Below are positions 7,912 through 16,259 of a stretch of DNA of 34,996 bases, in pieces. The DNA comes from Deltaproteobacteria bacterium (GTDB lineage: Bacteria; Lernaellota; Lernaellaia; Lernaellales; Lernaellaceae). The notes under the pieces are model-generated. The model searched no databases, had not been told where the DNA came from, and saw only the letters and a program-made list of their open reading frames with translations. The position numbers were made by a program, and so were the translations under genes. The stretch is from assembly GCA_003170555.1 (NCBI GenBank), contig PMZC01000052.1, forward strand, positions 7,613 through 42,608, in the 5' to 3' direction. Within the stretch, counting starts at the first letter, position 1. Every line of letters begins with the position of its first letter.

Positions 7912-9708
7912 TTACTTCCAGGCGCCGTAGATCGCCAGCCGATGACCCGCGGCGCCGAGCTCGGCCAGCACGACGGCGTAATTGGTCGCGGTGTCATACA
8001 GGCGCACCTGGCCGCCCTGGGTGTCGGTCGACTGGCGCAGCTCGCAAATTTCCGGGCGCCCGTCGTTGTCGAAATCCCACGTCGAGCACGGAAACGCGGT
8101 GACGCCGGCGGGCATATCTTCCTGATGCAGCGGCGCGGCGTGGTCGCCGGCGAATACCGCCCAAGCCGAGTGGATGGTCGACGGCGCCGAGCCTTCGGCG
8201 GTGAGCGCGTACGCCAGCAGCGCGGGATCGGCGAGGGGGCTCAGGTACAACGACCAGCCGCCGGCGGTGAGCAAGCCGCCTGCGGGCAGCGGCATGTCGT
8301 AATAGAACCCGGCCGGCTGGAGATCGGTTCCATACAAATCAATATGCAGCGCGCCGCTGACATCGGTGGAGAAGGGCACGATGGCGAACTCCTGCTCGCC
8401 GTGGCCGCGCAAATCAACCGCGGCGGCGAGCCAGGGTTCGACGGTCCAGGCTACCGGATAATACAGACCTGACGCCAAACCTGACGCGACCTGCTGCAGG
8501 GCGAAATTGTCGCTGTTCGGCCCGACCCACAGCGACGGCGCGCCGCCGGCGTCGGAACCCCACAGCACCACATCGGGCAGCTCATCGCCGTCGAGGCTCA
8601 TCGAAACCACGCCACTGATCGCGGTGATATTCGCGAGCGTACCTTGCGCCAACGTCGCGCCGCCGCGGTCGAACAAGACGAAGCGCGAGCCGGATGAATC
8701 GGCTTTGGGGTACGCCACGAACCCGGCGCAGGTGCGGTCGTCCGGCGAGCGCACCATCAGTCCCGCCGAGCTCAAAGCGGCCTGGCGCAGATCGAGCGGA
8801 CCGAAATCGCCGACCGCGTGGCCGCCGCGGTCGATCCACTGCGCGCGCCACTGCGGGCTGTTCGTGTCGTATAGATCGTATCGCTCGAGCAGAAACGCAT
8901 CGGGTCCGCTCGCGTCGCCGCAGGCGGAGCCCACCGCGCCGGAAAAATTGACGCCGTGCAGCGCCAGCCCTTCGCCGTTTCCGCCGTTGATCGTCCACAA
9001 CTCGTCGTAGCCGTTGGCGGCGTCGATCGCCTTCAGCGATCCGCTGTGACCGTCGTCGATCGGCCGCGAAGAAAGCAGCAGGTCGGGCCGCCCGTCGCCG
9101 GTGATGTCGAGGTTCGGGTACGCGAAAACGTATTCGTTGTTCAGCCAGCCGGTGTCGTAGGCGACGGTGAAGCCCGGCCCGTCGAACACGATGACGCGGC
9201 CCTTGGTGACGACCGTCGATCCGTTGAGGTCGATGTACTGCCGCTGGCTGATTACCTCGCAGCGGCCGTCGCCGTCGAGGTCGGCGAGATAGTGGTAGCC
9301 GAAACCGTAAGCGCCGAGCGCGACCGGATCGATAACGTGCACGACGGCGCCGTCAACGGTCTTCACCGTGACCTTGACGTTCATCTGCCCGCCGTCCGTG
9401 TAATGCTCTTCGAGCAAATATTCCGGGCCGTCGCCCGTGATGTCGCACGGCGTTTGCAAGCCGTAGTACGGCGCGGTGTCGTCGTCGCTCGTGTCGTCGT
9501 CGACATCGTCGTCTATGTCGTCATCGACATCGTCGTCGGCGTCGTCATCGAGATCGTCGTCGCTCGAATCGTCATCCGCGTCGTCGTCGACCTGATCGTC
9601 GTCGGCGTCGTCATCGCTCGACGAACCGGCGCCGCCTCCGCCGCTCGAACACGCCGCGCACAGGCAAAGCAGCGCCGCGAAGATCATTACCCAATACGGT
9701 CTCTTCAT
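7912..9708 (-). CDS. Large Asp-linker lipoprotein with FG-GAP/VCBS-type repeats
   Basis: A predicted exported lipoprotein of 598 residues. The ATG at 9708 gives a signal peptide with a lipobox ending near Cys20 (LCAAC). A short Gly/Ser run follows, then an Asp-rich linker of about 55 residues built from DDD plus A, S, V, I or T. The rest resembles an integrin-type FG-GAP/VCBS propeller. Calcium-loop motifs recur: DLDGDGRCEVI, DITGDGRPDLLL, SLDGDELPDVVLW and DFDNDGRPEIC. The region before the first of these, PCDITGDGPEYLLEE, also fits the pattern. No catalytic motif is visible. The linker is encoded by a GAC-rich quasi-repeat at 9477-9620 that may be prone to slippage. The likely role is a surface-exposed binding or structural protein, held off the membrane by the charged linker. 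Confidence 0.82.
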   Translation of the reverse strand: MKRPYWVMIFAALLCLCAACSSGGGGAGSSSDDDADDDQVDDDADDDSSDDDLDDDADDDVDDDIDDDVDDDTSDDDTAPYYGLQTPCDITGDGPEYLLEEHYTDGGQMNVKVTVKTVDGAVVHVIDPVALGAYGFGYHYLADLDGDGRCEVISQRQYIDLNGSTVVTKGRVIVFDGPGFTVAYDTGWLNNEYVFAYPNLDITGDGRPDLLLSSRPIDDGHSGSLKAIDAANGYDELWTINGGNGEGLALHGVNFSGAVGSACGDASGPDAFLLERYDLYDTNSPQWRAQWIDRGGHAVGDFGPLDLRQAALSSAGLMVRSPDDRTCAGFVAYPKADSSGSRFVLFDRGGATLAQGTLANITAISGVVSMSLDGDELPDVVLWGSDAGGAPSLWVGPNSDNFALQQVASGLASGLYYPVAWTVEPWLAAAVDLRGHGEQEFAIVPFSTDVSGALHIDLYGTDLQPAGFYYDMPLPAGGLLTAGGWSLYLSPLADPALLAYALTAEGSAPSTIHSAWAVFAGDHAAPLHQEDMPAGVTAFPCSTWDFDNDGRPEICELRQSTDTQGGQVRLYDTATNYAVVLAELGAAGHRLAIYGAWK

Positions 9709-9797
9709 CGACTAATCTCCCGACGAACGTTCATTACTCGCCTTCCATCTCTCACCGCTATAGGCGCTAACTTACGTCGTCGACCCAGTGATGAGGT

Positions 9798-9990
9798 TGT
9801 CATTTCGACCGAGCACCGAGTGCATTCGAGGGGCGAGCGGAGAAATCCCTCCCTTGCTGATTCGTCCATCCTTTTCTGCGACGGCAATCAAAGGAAGAAT
9901 GATAATCTCAAGAGAGCGATCCCTCCACTACGCTCCCGCGCTCCGCTTCACTTCGTTTCGCTCCGCGCGTCCGCTCCGGTCGGGATGACA
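9798..9990. repeat. TGTCATTTCGA-type inverted-repeat element
   Basis: A 193-bp intergenic segment starts TGTCATTTCGACCGAGC and ends GCTCCGGTCGGGATGACA. These are imperfect inverted copies of each other. The interior contains further GAGCGGAGAAATCCCT and GCGCTCCGC-like internal pairs. This layout matches the widespread small palindromic elements seen between genes in many bacteria. It has no ORF. It fills half of the 383-bp gap between the lipoprotein at 7912-9708 and the GT39-type gene; the other notable item there is the heptamer array at 10036. Confidence 0.7.
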
Positions 9991-10035
9991 CCAGGAAAAC
10001 AATTTCGCCTAAAGTTAGCTCCTACGCGCCTCACC

Positions 10036-10080
10036 CCTCAAGCCTCAAGCCTCAAGCCCCAAGCCTCACCCCTCAAACCT
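10036..10080. repeat. Heptamer tandem repeat CCTCAAG
   Basis: About six degenerate copies of a 7-bp unit (CCTCAAG, with CCCCAAG and CCTCACC variants) lie 11 bp beyond the stop codon of the GT39-type gene. Confidence 0.8.
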
Positions 10081-10091
10081 GCCTCCGGACC

Positions 10092-11720
10092 TTACCGCCG
10101 CCGAAAAATCTCCACCAGGGCGGGAGTCTGATCCGGCGGCGGAAGCGTCTCGGTCATGAATTTCGTCTGCCGTTCGCCGACCACAATCACCGCGGCCTCG
10201 CGCACGTATTGCGCGGCGATCATCTTCACCGTCTCGTTCTGCAAAAACTTCGGCGCCCGCTCATTGAGGTAAAACGACGGACCGATGTTGACCGCCACGA
10301 TGTAACGCGGATTGTTGCGCTGCACTTCCGCCAGCGCCTGCCGCTGCCATTCGAGCGCGCGCGGGTGCGTGCCGCCGAGCGGATAGGTGAAGACGAACCG
10401 CGTCGCGCTGCGCCGCCGCGCGTGAAAAAGAAACTCGCCCTCCGTGCCGAACACGAACACCGTTTCGTCGGGGGTCGTATGGGCCGCGAGGTAATGGCCG
10501 ACGGCCTCGCCTTCCATGAAGGGGTTGAGCCCGTAGACCAGGCGCGCCAATTGCGGACCGGCGAGGTACGACCGGGCGTCGAGCACAATCGGGTAAATCG
10601 TGACCAGCATCAGAATCATTCCGATAGCGGCCCATTTCGACGCGAGGTTTACGTGACGCGCGTCGATCGCGTCGATGATCCGACTCACGCCGATCGCCGC
10701 CAGCAGACCCACGGCCGGCAGGCATTGTTGAAAGTAGTGGCCGGTCCAGCGGCCGGACGCCGAAACGCCGACGAACGACGACAGCATCCAAACCAGCGGG
10801 AAAAGGCGCGCCAGCGGCGCACGCGACCGCGCCAGGCCGACGGCGCCGACTCCGGCCGCGAGCCAGATGGCCCAATCGCGGAGCAGCAGGCCGCGAAAGA
10901 CGACGCGGTAAAGCAGCGTTTGGATGCGTGCCGCGGCCGATAAGTCGGTCGAGTATTGCAGGTTGTAGGTGAACGCCCAGAAGACCATCTCGCGCGCCGC
11001 GCCCCACCACGCGAAGAGCGCTACGCACAGGCCAATCACGGCGACGAAACCGACGCCCGCCGCGATGCCGCGCGCGCATTTCGTGCGCCACGATCCTTCG
11101 CCGACGGCGATGACGAACGCGATCGGCAAGGCCTCGGTCAGCGCGACCGGCTTGATGAGCACCGCGGCGCCGAGCAAGACGCCGCAAAGCAAATACGACC
11201 ACCAGCCGCGTGACGCCCGGCCAAAGGGAAGACAAAGAAACGCGCCGAGAATGAATGGCATCATGACCATTTCGGCGTTGAGCGTGAAGCCGAGATAGCG
11301 CGGCGCGACCATCAACAGCGTGGTGACGGCGACAGCGAGGCCGGCGACGCGCGCGCCGTATGCGCGACGGACGAAGCGCCATAACAGCAGCGCGGTGAGC
11401 AGCGCGACGGCGAGACCCGCGAGGCGAATCGCTTCCACGCTGCGGCCGAATTGCAGGATCAGCGCATAGGCCGCGAAGACGCCCGGCGGTTTGGTTTCCA
11501 GCGCGTGCACATACGGCGCCTGGCCTTGCCGCCATTGGTCGGCGATATACGCGTAACCGCCTTCGTCGCGTTCCAGCGGAACCGCGATCAGCAGCAGGCG
11601 CAACACGATCATCAGCGCGACCGCCGCCAGCGCGAGCGCCCACCAACGGCGCGCCGGGACGCCGGCGTCTTCCCGCTCATACCAGTTCAGCAGGAAGCAG
11701 CCGTCAGATACACTGGGCAT
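10092..11720 (-). CDS. GT39/ArnT-type membrane glycosyltransferase
   Basis: A polytopic membrane protein of 542 residues with the layout of the PMT/ArnT (GT-C fold) superfamily. These enzymes use polyprenyl-phosphate sugars to glycosylate proteins or lipids on the periplasmic face. The first transmembrane helix (about 24-48) is followed by the key acidic pair Asp52-Glu53 in ERDEGGYAYIADQWRQGQAPYVHALETKPPG, the expected first periplasmic loop. About ten further hydrophobic segments run to residue 400, and a soluble C-terminal domain follows. The ATG at 11720 was chosen because it has AAGG six bases upstream; the frame open to 11996 shadows the Cys-rich gene. The start overlaps the end of that gene by 17 bases, so the two are probably cotranscribed. 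Donor and acceptor are unknown. Confidence 0.83.
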   Translation of the reverse strand: MPSVSDGCFLLNWYEREDAGVPARRWWALALAAVALMIVLRLLLIAVPLERDEGGYAYIADQWRQGQAPYVHALETKPPGVFAAYALILQFGRSVEAIRLAGLAVALLTALLLWRFVRRAYGARVAGLAVAVTTLLMVAPRYLGFTLNAEMVMMPFILGAFLCLPFGRASRGWWSYLLCGVLLGAAVLIKPVALTEALPIAFVIAVGEGSWRTKCARGIAAGVGFVAVIGLCVALFAWWGAAREMVFWAFTYNLQYSTDLSAAARIQTLLYRVVFRGLLLRDWAIWLAAGVGAVGLARSRAPLARLFPLVWMLSSFVGVSASGRWTGHYFQQCLPAVGLLAAIGVSRIIDAIDARHVNLASKWAAIGMILMLVTIYPIVLDARSYLAGPQLARLVYGLNPFMEGEAVGHYLAAHTTPDETVFVFGTEGEFLFHARRRSATRFVFTYPLGGTHPRALEWQRQALAEVQRNNPRYIVAVNIGPSFYLNERAPKFLQNETVKMIAAQYVREAAVIVVGERQTKFMTETLPPPDQTPALVEIFRRR

Positions 11721-12192
11721 AGCAGGCCTTGGTTTTAGGTATGCAATTGTTGCGGTAGCAATTCCAGTCGCCGCCGCAGACGTCGTAGCATTTCTGGTCG
11801 ACGGCGTCGCATTGCGCCAGGCAATCTTGGTCCCAACCGCACGCCGCCTGGCACTGCGGCAAACCGGCGTCGCACTCTTTGTCGCAATCGTGTCGGCCGC
11901 CGCACGCCTGGTAGCACAGCAGGTACAGCGTGATGCAGCCGTTGCACGCGGCGGAGCAGTCGGACCATTCCTGATGGCAATTGTTCTGGCACACACCCTC
12001 CGGCGCGTCGCAGGCGGCGACGCAGTCGAAGTCGGCGAGTTTGCAGTCGCGGTCGCAAGCGCAGGCCGTCGGCGAGATGTTGGAGAAATCGGGCAGGCCG
12101 CCGGCGTCGGTCGCTTCTTTTTTCTTTTGGCCGGTGGAGCAGGCGACGACGAGCACGGCGCAGCATATTGCCAGGAAAAATTTCGCGCGCAT
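11704..12192 (-). CDS. Cys-rich lipoprotein with repeated twin CX3C motifs
   Basis: An exported lipoprotein of 162 residues. The ATG at 12192 has GGAGGG upstream. The signal peptide ends at lipobox Cys18 (LVVAC), followed by a charged linker. The mature part contains 24 further cysteines in about 120 residues. They are arranged mostly as CX3C-X6-CX3C units, for example CVAACDAPEGVCQNNC and CLAQCDAVDQKCYDVC, with one X9 and one CX4C variant. Twin CX3C pairs in short helices are what small disulfide-stapled helical hairpins look like, so a ladder of four or five hairpins is a reasonable prediction. I recognise no family. Metal binding or a redox role is also possible. It is transcribed into the GT39-type gene, with a 17-base overlap. 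Confidence 0.8.
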   Translation of the reverse strand: MRAKFFLAICCAVLVVACSTGQKKKEATDAGGLPDFSNISPTACACDRDCKLADFDCVAACDAPEGVCQNNCHQEWSDCSAACNGCITLYLLCYQACGGRHDCDKECDAGLPQCQAACGWDQDCLAQCDAVDQKCYDVCGGDWNCYRNNCIPKTKACYAQCI

Positions 12193-12268
12193 GATCCCTC
12201 CGCGTTTTCGACGTTAGTGGCGTCGCGTCGGTTTTGTCAACGCGGGCGCGACGTGTTAAAGAGGAGCG

Positions 12269-13207
12269 ATGCGTAACCTGCTGGTGCGCCGGAGCAATCG
12301 TCGCAAGCTGTTCGCGGTCGCCGCGGTGGTGCTGAGCCTCGTCGCGTTCACGGTGGCGCTCGAAACCGGACTGCGCACGCTGGCCTGGTGGTCGCTGCGG
12401 CACAATCCGAACCGGCACGTGGACCTGCGGCACGCGAACTACGTCATCGTCTGCACCGGGGACAGCCACACCTTCGGCAAGGGAGCGCCGCCGGGTTATG
12501 ACTATCCCAGCCAACTCGCCAAGCGTTTGCCGGAAGCGCACCGCGGTCTGCGCTTCGCCGTCGTCAACCTGGGTCACGCCGGCAGCAACAGCAGCGAGTC
12601 GGCGAACCGCGCGATCGAATTTCTGGCGACCGTGCCGCGCGGCCCCGACGTCATCATCTTCAACGCCGGCAAAAACAACGACCACAACTTCGCCGAAGCG
12701 CGCATCCTGCCCGCCGAAGTGGGCCGCCTCGGATTCAGCGGGCAGGTCAAATACCTGCTGGCCAACAGCCGCGCGTTTCGGCTCGGGCAGATCAGCGTCG
12801 CGCGCCTGCAGCAACTCGTCGAGATGGAGCCGACGACGCAAAGCATGCGCTGGAACAAGGTGCTGGATATCCAAGGCCAGGCCGAACAGGAACTGCTGCG
12901 CTCCTGGATCCGCCGCGACGTGGAGGTGCTGCTCGAGAAGACCGCGCCGCGCGGCGCGCGCATCGTGCTGCTCAACTACTGGCATCCGGTGGACGCGGTC
13001 GACCAGGTGTTCACCGACCTGAGTCACCGCGACCGCGTGACCTTTCTCGACGCGCGGGGTTTCGGCTACCGGGTGAGCGGCGGCATGCGTAAGATGCAGA
13101 GCCTGATCTCGACCGACTATCATCCGAACGAGTACGGCTATGCGGTCATCGCGCGCCTGGTGGAAAAGGGGCTCGAAGCGAACCATCTGATTCCGCCGCC
13201 GGATTGA
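12269..13207 (+). CDS. Membrane-anchored SGNH/GDSL hydrolase
   Basis: A predicted esterase or acyl-hydrolase of 312 residues. An N-terminal transmembrane segment (about 14-32) after a very basic start (RNLLVRRSNRRK) places the domain in the periplasm. SGNH blocks are visible: the nucleophile in VCTGDSHTFGKG, Gly in NLGHAGSNSSES, Asn in IIFNAGKNNDHN, and the Asp-His pair in STDYHPNEYGYAVIA. Members of this family act on acylated polysaccharides, lipids or peptidoglycan; the substrate here is unknown. The ATG at 12269 follows AGAGGAG closely. It is divergent from the Cys-rich lipoprotein, sharing a 76-bp promoter region, and sits near GT39- and GT2-type enzymes. This suggests cell-surface carbohydrate remodelling. 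Confidence 0.82.
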   Translation: MRNLLVRRSNRRKLFAVAAVVLSLVAFTVALETGLRTLAWWSLRHNPNRHVDLRHANYVIVCTGDSHTFGKGAPPGYDYPSQLAKRLPEAHRGLRFAVVNLGHAGSNSSESANRAIEFLATVPRGPDVIIFNAGKNNDHNFAEARILPAEVGRLGFSGQVKYLLANSRAFRLGQISVARLQQLVEMEPTTQSMRWNKVLDIQGQAEQELLRSWIRRDVEVLLEKTAPRGARIVLLNYWHPVDAVDQVFTDLSHRDRVTFLDARGFGYRVSGGMRKMQSLISTDYHPNEYGYAVIARLVEKGLEANHLIPPPD

Positions 13208-13278
13208 TCGGCCCGCGCGCGCTGCTAGTATTGTCGCTTACGGAACGTTGATTGCCCGAGATGAGGAGAAGGTAGGGT

Positions 13279-14277
13279 TTGGCTGCGAGCGTAAAGTCCG
13301 AAACGATTCTTGATCCGCAAACGCGGGCGCGGCGCTGCGGTCCTCAACTTTTCATTTTTCATTTTTCATTTTTCATTTCGCTTGCCGTCGCCGCAATCGC
13401 CTGGTCGCAAGCGACCGGCAACGTGCAGGCCTGGCGCACGGCCGACGGCGCGGTGTTGTGGCGCGGCGGCGAGCGCGGCGGGCTGGCGTGGGAGCTGTTC
13501 GACGCCGACGGCGACGGCCGGCCGGAGGTGGCCGTGTTCTTCGCCGGGCCGCGCTACACGCGGGTGGAAATCGACACCAACGGCGATCACGTGGCCGACC
13601 GCGTGCATCTCTTCGAACCCGACGGCACAGTGACCTCGTACCTCGATGAAAACGGCGACGGCGTGCTGGAAACGCCGCCGGGAACGCCCAGCGAACGGCA
13701 ACGCGCGATCCGCGAGATCGGGCGCGGCGGCGAGCTTTTCGAGCGCGCGCTCCAGGCCCGCTTTGACGCCGACGCCGGCCTGCTCACCGCGGTCAACGTT
13801 CCGGCGCCGCCGATCGCCCCGCCGATGAAACGCCCGGGCGGTCCGCCGGTGACGGTGCGCCTGCGCCTGTCGCTGATCCCCGGCGCGCCGGCGATCATGC
13901 TGCAGCGGCAGGACGATCTGGCGCACCTGGGCGAGTTCACGATCGCCGCGCCAACGGCGGTGGGCGTCATCGAGCAGCACTTCGCGCTGCACATCCGCAC
14001 CGACCCGACCGCCACCCGCGCGGACGAAAACGGCGAGCTCGACCTGGGCGTTTATCCGGTCTTCGTGCGCGAGCCGACGGCCGACGGGACAATCGTGCAA
14101 ACGCTCGTGCTGCAGATCACCGGCCGCCTGCGCCGCGCCGACCTTTCGCCCGAAACGTTTTTCGTCTCGGCGCGCCTGCGCGAGGCCGGCCCGGTTTTCG
14201 CCGAAGCGCCGGTGCGCGACCTCGCCGGCCGCCCGGCCGGCCAACTGGCCATCGAGATCGTCCGCCCCGCCCAATAA
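13279..14277 (+). CDS. Exported protein with EF-hand-like Asp loops
   Basis: An exported protein of 332 residues and unknown function. No in-frame ATG or GTG lies upstream of the mature part. The best start is TTG at 13279, preceded by GGAGAAGG. The signal peptide is unusual: an Arg-rich n-region, then a hydrophobic core (LFIFHFSFFISLAVAAIA) encoded by four tandem TTTTCAT heptamers at 13351-13378. The mature N-terminus has three calcium-loop-like motifs, DADGDGRPE, DTNGDHVAD and DENGDGVLE, as in dockerin or thrombospondin type-3 repeats. The C-terminal 200 residues look beta-rich, without a motif I recognise. It follows the SGNH gene by 71 bp on the same strand and could be cotranscribed with it. 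Confidence 0.68.
   Translation: MAASVKSETILDPQTRARRCGPQLFIFHFSFFISLAVAAIAWSQATGNVQAWRTADGAVLWRGGERGGLAWELFDADGDGRPEVAVFFAGPRYTRVEIDTNGDHVADRVHLFEPDGTVTSYLDENGDGVLETPPGTPSERQRAIREIGRGGELFERALQARFDADAGLLTAVNVPAPPIAPPMKRPGGPPVTVRLRLSLIPGAPAIMLQRQDDLAHLGEFTIAAPTAVGVIEQHFALHIRTDPTATRADENGELDLGVYPVFVREPTADGTIVQTLVLQITGRLRRADLSPETFFVSARLREAGPVFAEAPVRDLAGRPAGQLAIEIVRPAQ
13351..13378. repeat. Heptamer repeat TTTTCAT x4 inside a signal-peptide region
   Basis: Four perfect copies of a 7-bp unit lie within the coding sequence of the exported protein above and encode its hydrophobic core. Because 7 is not a multiple of 3, gain or loss of one unit would shift the frame, as in a contingency locus. Confidence 0.85.
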
Positions 14278-14299
14278 TTTCGCGCCCGCAATTATTCTG

Positions 14300-14329
14300 T
14301 TGACAAACCTTTCCACGCGGCGGGAGAAT
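14300..14329 (+). promoter_or_regulatory. Candidate sigma70 promoter
   Basis: A perfect TTGACA at 14300-14305 lies 18 bases before GAGAAT at 14324-14329, a four-of-six -10. It is about 80 bases upstream of the ATG at 14411, whose gene it probably serves. Confidence 0.4.
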
Positions 14330-14410
14330 TGTCTTGCAGCAGCGTCATCCGGCCGCCGCTTCCGCTGGTTGCAGCCAGGCGGGTCCGCGCGACGGCCACG
14401 GGAGGGAAAA

Positions 14411-15766
14411 ATGAAATACGCTCTTACTCTCGGTTTGTTGTCTCTCTTTCTGTCACCGGCGTTGGCCTTGGCCGACGGCGATATCGGTCAGGACTACTAT
14501 TCGCTCTATTTCGACACCGCGAAATTTCGCCCTGACGGCAGCCAGGCGTGGGAAAAAGTAGAATCGATGACGGCCGATTCGGAGACCAACTCCGACCTTG
14601 GCGAATTACGTGCTCTGGCCGTAGACGACGGCGGATATGTTTACCTTACCGGGAGGTTGACCTCAATTTACGAGAACGACACGATCATCTTGGTTTACTC
14701 GCCCGACGGTAGACTCGGCGAAGAATATCAACTGAAGTATCTTGACCCGTACGCGTTGGCGACTGGCGCCGATCGGCATCTTTTTTTGACTGGTACAGAC
14801 AACGGCCTTCTTGCCACGGCATTGGTAAATGCTTGGGAAGTCGATTACCCCAAGTCGATAAATATCCATGCGCGGGGCATCGCCGTAGACGACAACGGCA
14901 ACGTATACGTCGGTGCGCTCGATGCGTCAAAAACTCCTCCCGAATTGCTGATCATCTGCTACTCGGTCGACGGAAAATTGCGCGGCGTTCGCTCGTCAAA
15001 TTTCCAATCCGGTGTTTCGTGGGTGGTTGGCGTCGCGGTCGATTCCTTGGGTGACGTGGTGGCCGTCGGGACATCGGTTGATCACAACATCGTGGCCGTG
15101 TCGTACGATCCCGACGGCAATCAACGGTGGTCTACACGTTACGCCGCGCCGAACAGCCAGGTGGCCGCAGAGTCGTTCGCTCTCGATTCCCAAGACAACA
15201 CCATCATCGGCGGCAGCATGACGAAAGGTCCCGCGACGGTCGCGAACGTGTTGAAACTCGATCCGGCCGGTGAGGTTTTGTGGACGCGGCAAGTCAACTC
15301 CTCATCCAACGGCAGCGTCAAAGTTGCGGTCGACGGACTCGACAACATCTATGCCGTTACGGACTCTAACGCCGTCAAATTCGATGCCGAGGGCGGCAGA
15401 TCATGGGTGATTACCCCGGATTTCGCGCCGATTTTTGTTGCGGTCGATGCGGGAGGAGATGTCTTCGCCGCCATTGTAGAATATGAATCCGTTAACGTTT
15501 CTAAACACGGCCCCGACGGTTCGTTGCTGTGGAGCCTTGTCGTCAACTCCGCCGGTAGTGACGTCGACCTCTTCGAGGTAAAGGGCTTGGCCGTCGACCC
15601 AGAAGGGAATGTCGTCGTCGCGGCCTACGAGATCGACCATCAATACGAAGGCGGCGGCGGTTACGGCGACGACACCTACACCGGCGATGATACCTATTCC
15701 GATGACGACACCGGCGCCGGTTCCGACGACGATAACGGCGGCTCCGGCTGCGGGTGTAACCTGTGA
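14411..15766 (+). CDS. Exported propeller-type protein with C-terminal Asp linker and Cys-Gly-Cys tail
   Basis: An exported protein of 451 residues. The ATG at 14411 has GGAGGG upstream; the open frame extends back to 14300 but homology to a signal peptide starts here. The signal peptide ends near ALALA-DG. The body is a series of about seven repeats containing LAVDDGGYVYLTG, IAVDDNGNVYVGA, VAVDSLGDVVAVG, LAVDPEGNVVVAA and similar, as in SBBP/NHL-type beta-propellers. The last 45 residues are a Gly/Asp-rich linker with DDD groups, ending GGSGCGCNL. The domain order mirrors the protein at 23688-25196, which also ends in an Asp linker and GCGC. The terminal cysteines may be an attachment signal; that is inference. 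No enzyme motif is seen. Confidence 0.8.
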   Translation: MKYALTLGLLSLFLSPALALADGDIGQDYYSLYFDTAKFRPDGSQAWEKVESMTADSETNSDLGELRALAVDDGGYVYLTGRLTSIYENDTIILVYSPDGRLGEEYQLKYLDPYALATGADRHLFLTGTDNGLLATALVNAWEVDYPKSINIHARGIAVDDNGNVYVGALDASKTPPELLIICYSVDGKLRGVRSSNFQSGVSWVVGVAVDSLGDVVAVGTSVDHNIVAVSYDPDGNQRWSTRYAAPNSQVAAESFALDSQDNTIIGGSMTKGPATVANVLKLDPAGEVLWTRQVNSSSNGSVKVAVDGLDNIYAVTDSNAVKFDAEGGRSWVITPDFAPIFVAVDAGGDVFAAIVEYESVNVSKHGPDGSLLWSLVVNSAGSDVDLFEVKGLAVDPEGNVVVAAYEIDHQYEGGGGYGDDTYTGDDTYSDDDTGAGSDDDNGGSGCGCNL

Positions 15767-15803
15767 CGGCGGAGATCGAGGGCCGCGAGCGCTGACGCGC
15801 CGC

Positions 15804-16067
15804 TCACATCATGCCGCCGTGCATGTCGTCGTCGCCGCTCTGGCCCATGTGGCAATTGCCCATTTGCGGGCTGTACGCCGACCACTCCGCTTCGGTCTGC
15901 GGCTGCACGACGCCGTCGGGCGCGGTATCGCCGACCAGCGGCCTGACCAGGCTCGGCATGGCCGCGATGTCATGGCCATAGAGTTTGCGCTCCAGCCGGT
16001 CGAAGGTGACGCGTGAACCGAATTTTTCTTGCAGCCAGGTTTGTTGTTCGCGTGTGATGGCGCCCAT
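15804..16067 (-). pseudogene. Truncated N-terminus of a GlcD-type FAD-linked oxidase with a Met/His tail
   Basis: An 87-codon ORF starting at ATG 16067, with GGGG upstream. Residues 14-59 (KFGSRVTFDRLERKLYGHD, then AMPSLVRPLVGDTAPDGVVQPQTEAE) match from memory the first 50 residues of FAD-binding glycolate oxidase / D-lactate dehydrogenase subunits. In full-length enzymes the FAD-binding domain follows immediately. Here the frame instead continues as WSAYSPQMGNCHMGQSGDDDMHGGMM and stops. No FAD-domain sequence is visible downstream in any frame. It is therefore a gene remnant, or a fragment reused as a small protein with a possible metal-binding tail. It is convergent with the propeller-type gene, separated by 37 bp. 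Confidence 0.5.
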
Positions 16068-16191
16068 GATTTTTCCCCGCCTCAGTCCCGGTGACTTGTA
16101 GCAATATTCATAAGTCGATATTTATCTATATCGCGAGACGAAAGTCAAGCGCGTTCGCGCCCGGATCTAGCTTTGGATCACGGAGAGGAGA

Positions 16192-16259
16192 AACCGCGAA
16201 ACAACGCGAATGAACGCGAATCCAGACGTATTAGCGTCTATTAACGTAAATTCGCGGTT
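16192..16259. repeat. AACCGCGAA inverted-repeat hairpin element
   Basis: AACCGCGAA (16192-16200) and TTCGCGGTT (16251-16259) flank direct copies of AACGCGAAT and an inner hairpin AGACG/CGTCT. It looks like a small dispersed stem-loop element. It sits in a 415-bp gap (16068-16482) that otherwise shows nothing recognisable. Confidence 0.6.

Noticed and set aside
11721-11996. N-terminal extension of the GT39-type protein
   Set aside because: The translated stretch is an Arg/Thr/Ala-rich shadow of the Cys-rich lipoprotein gene, without any hydrophobic segment.
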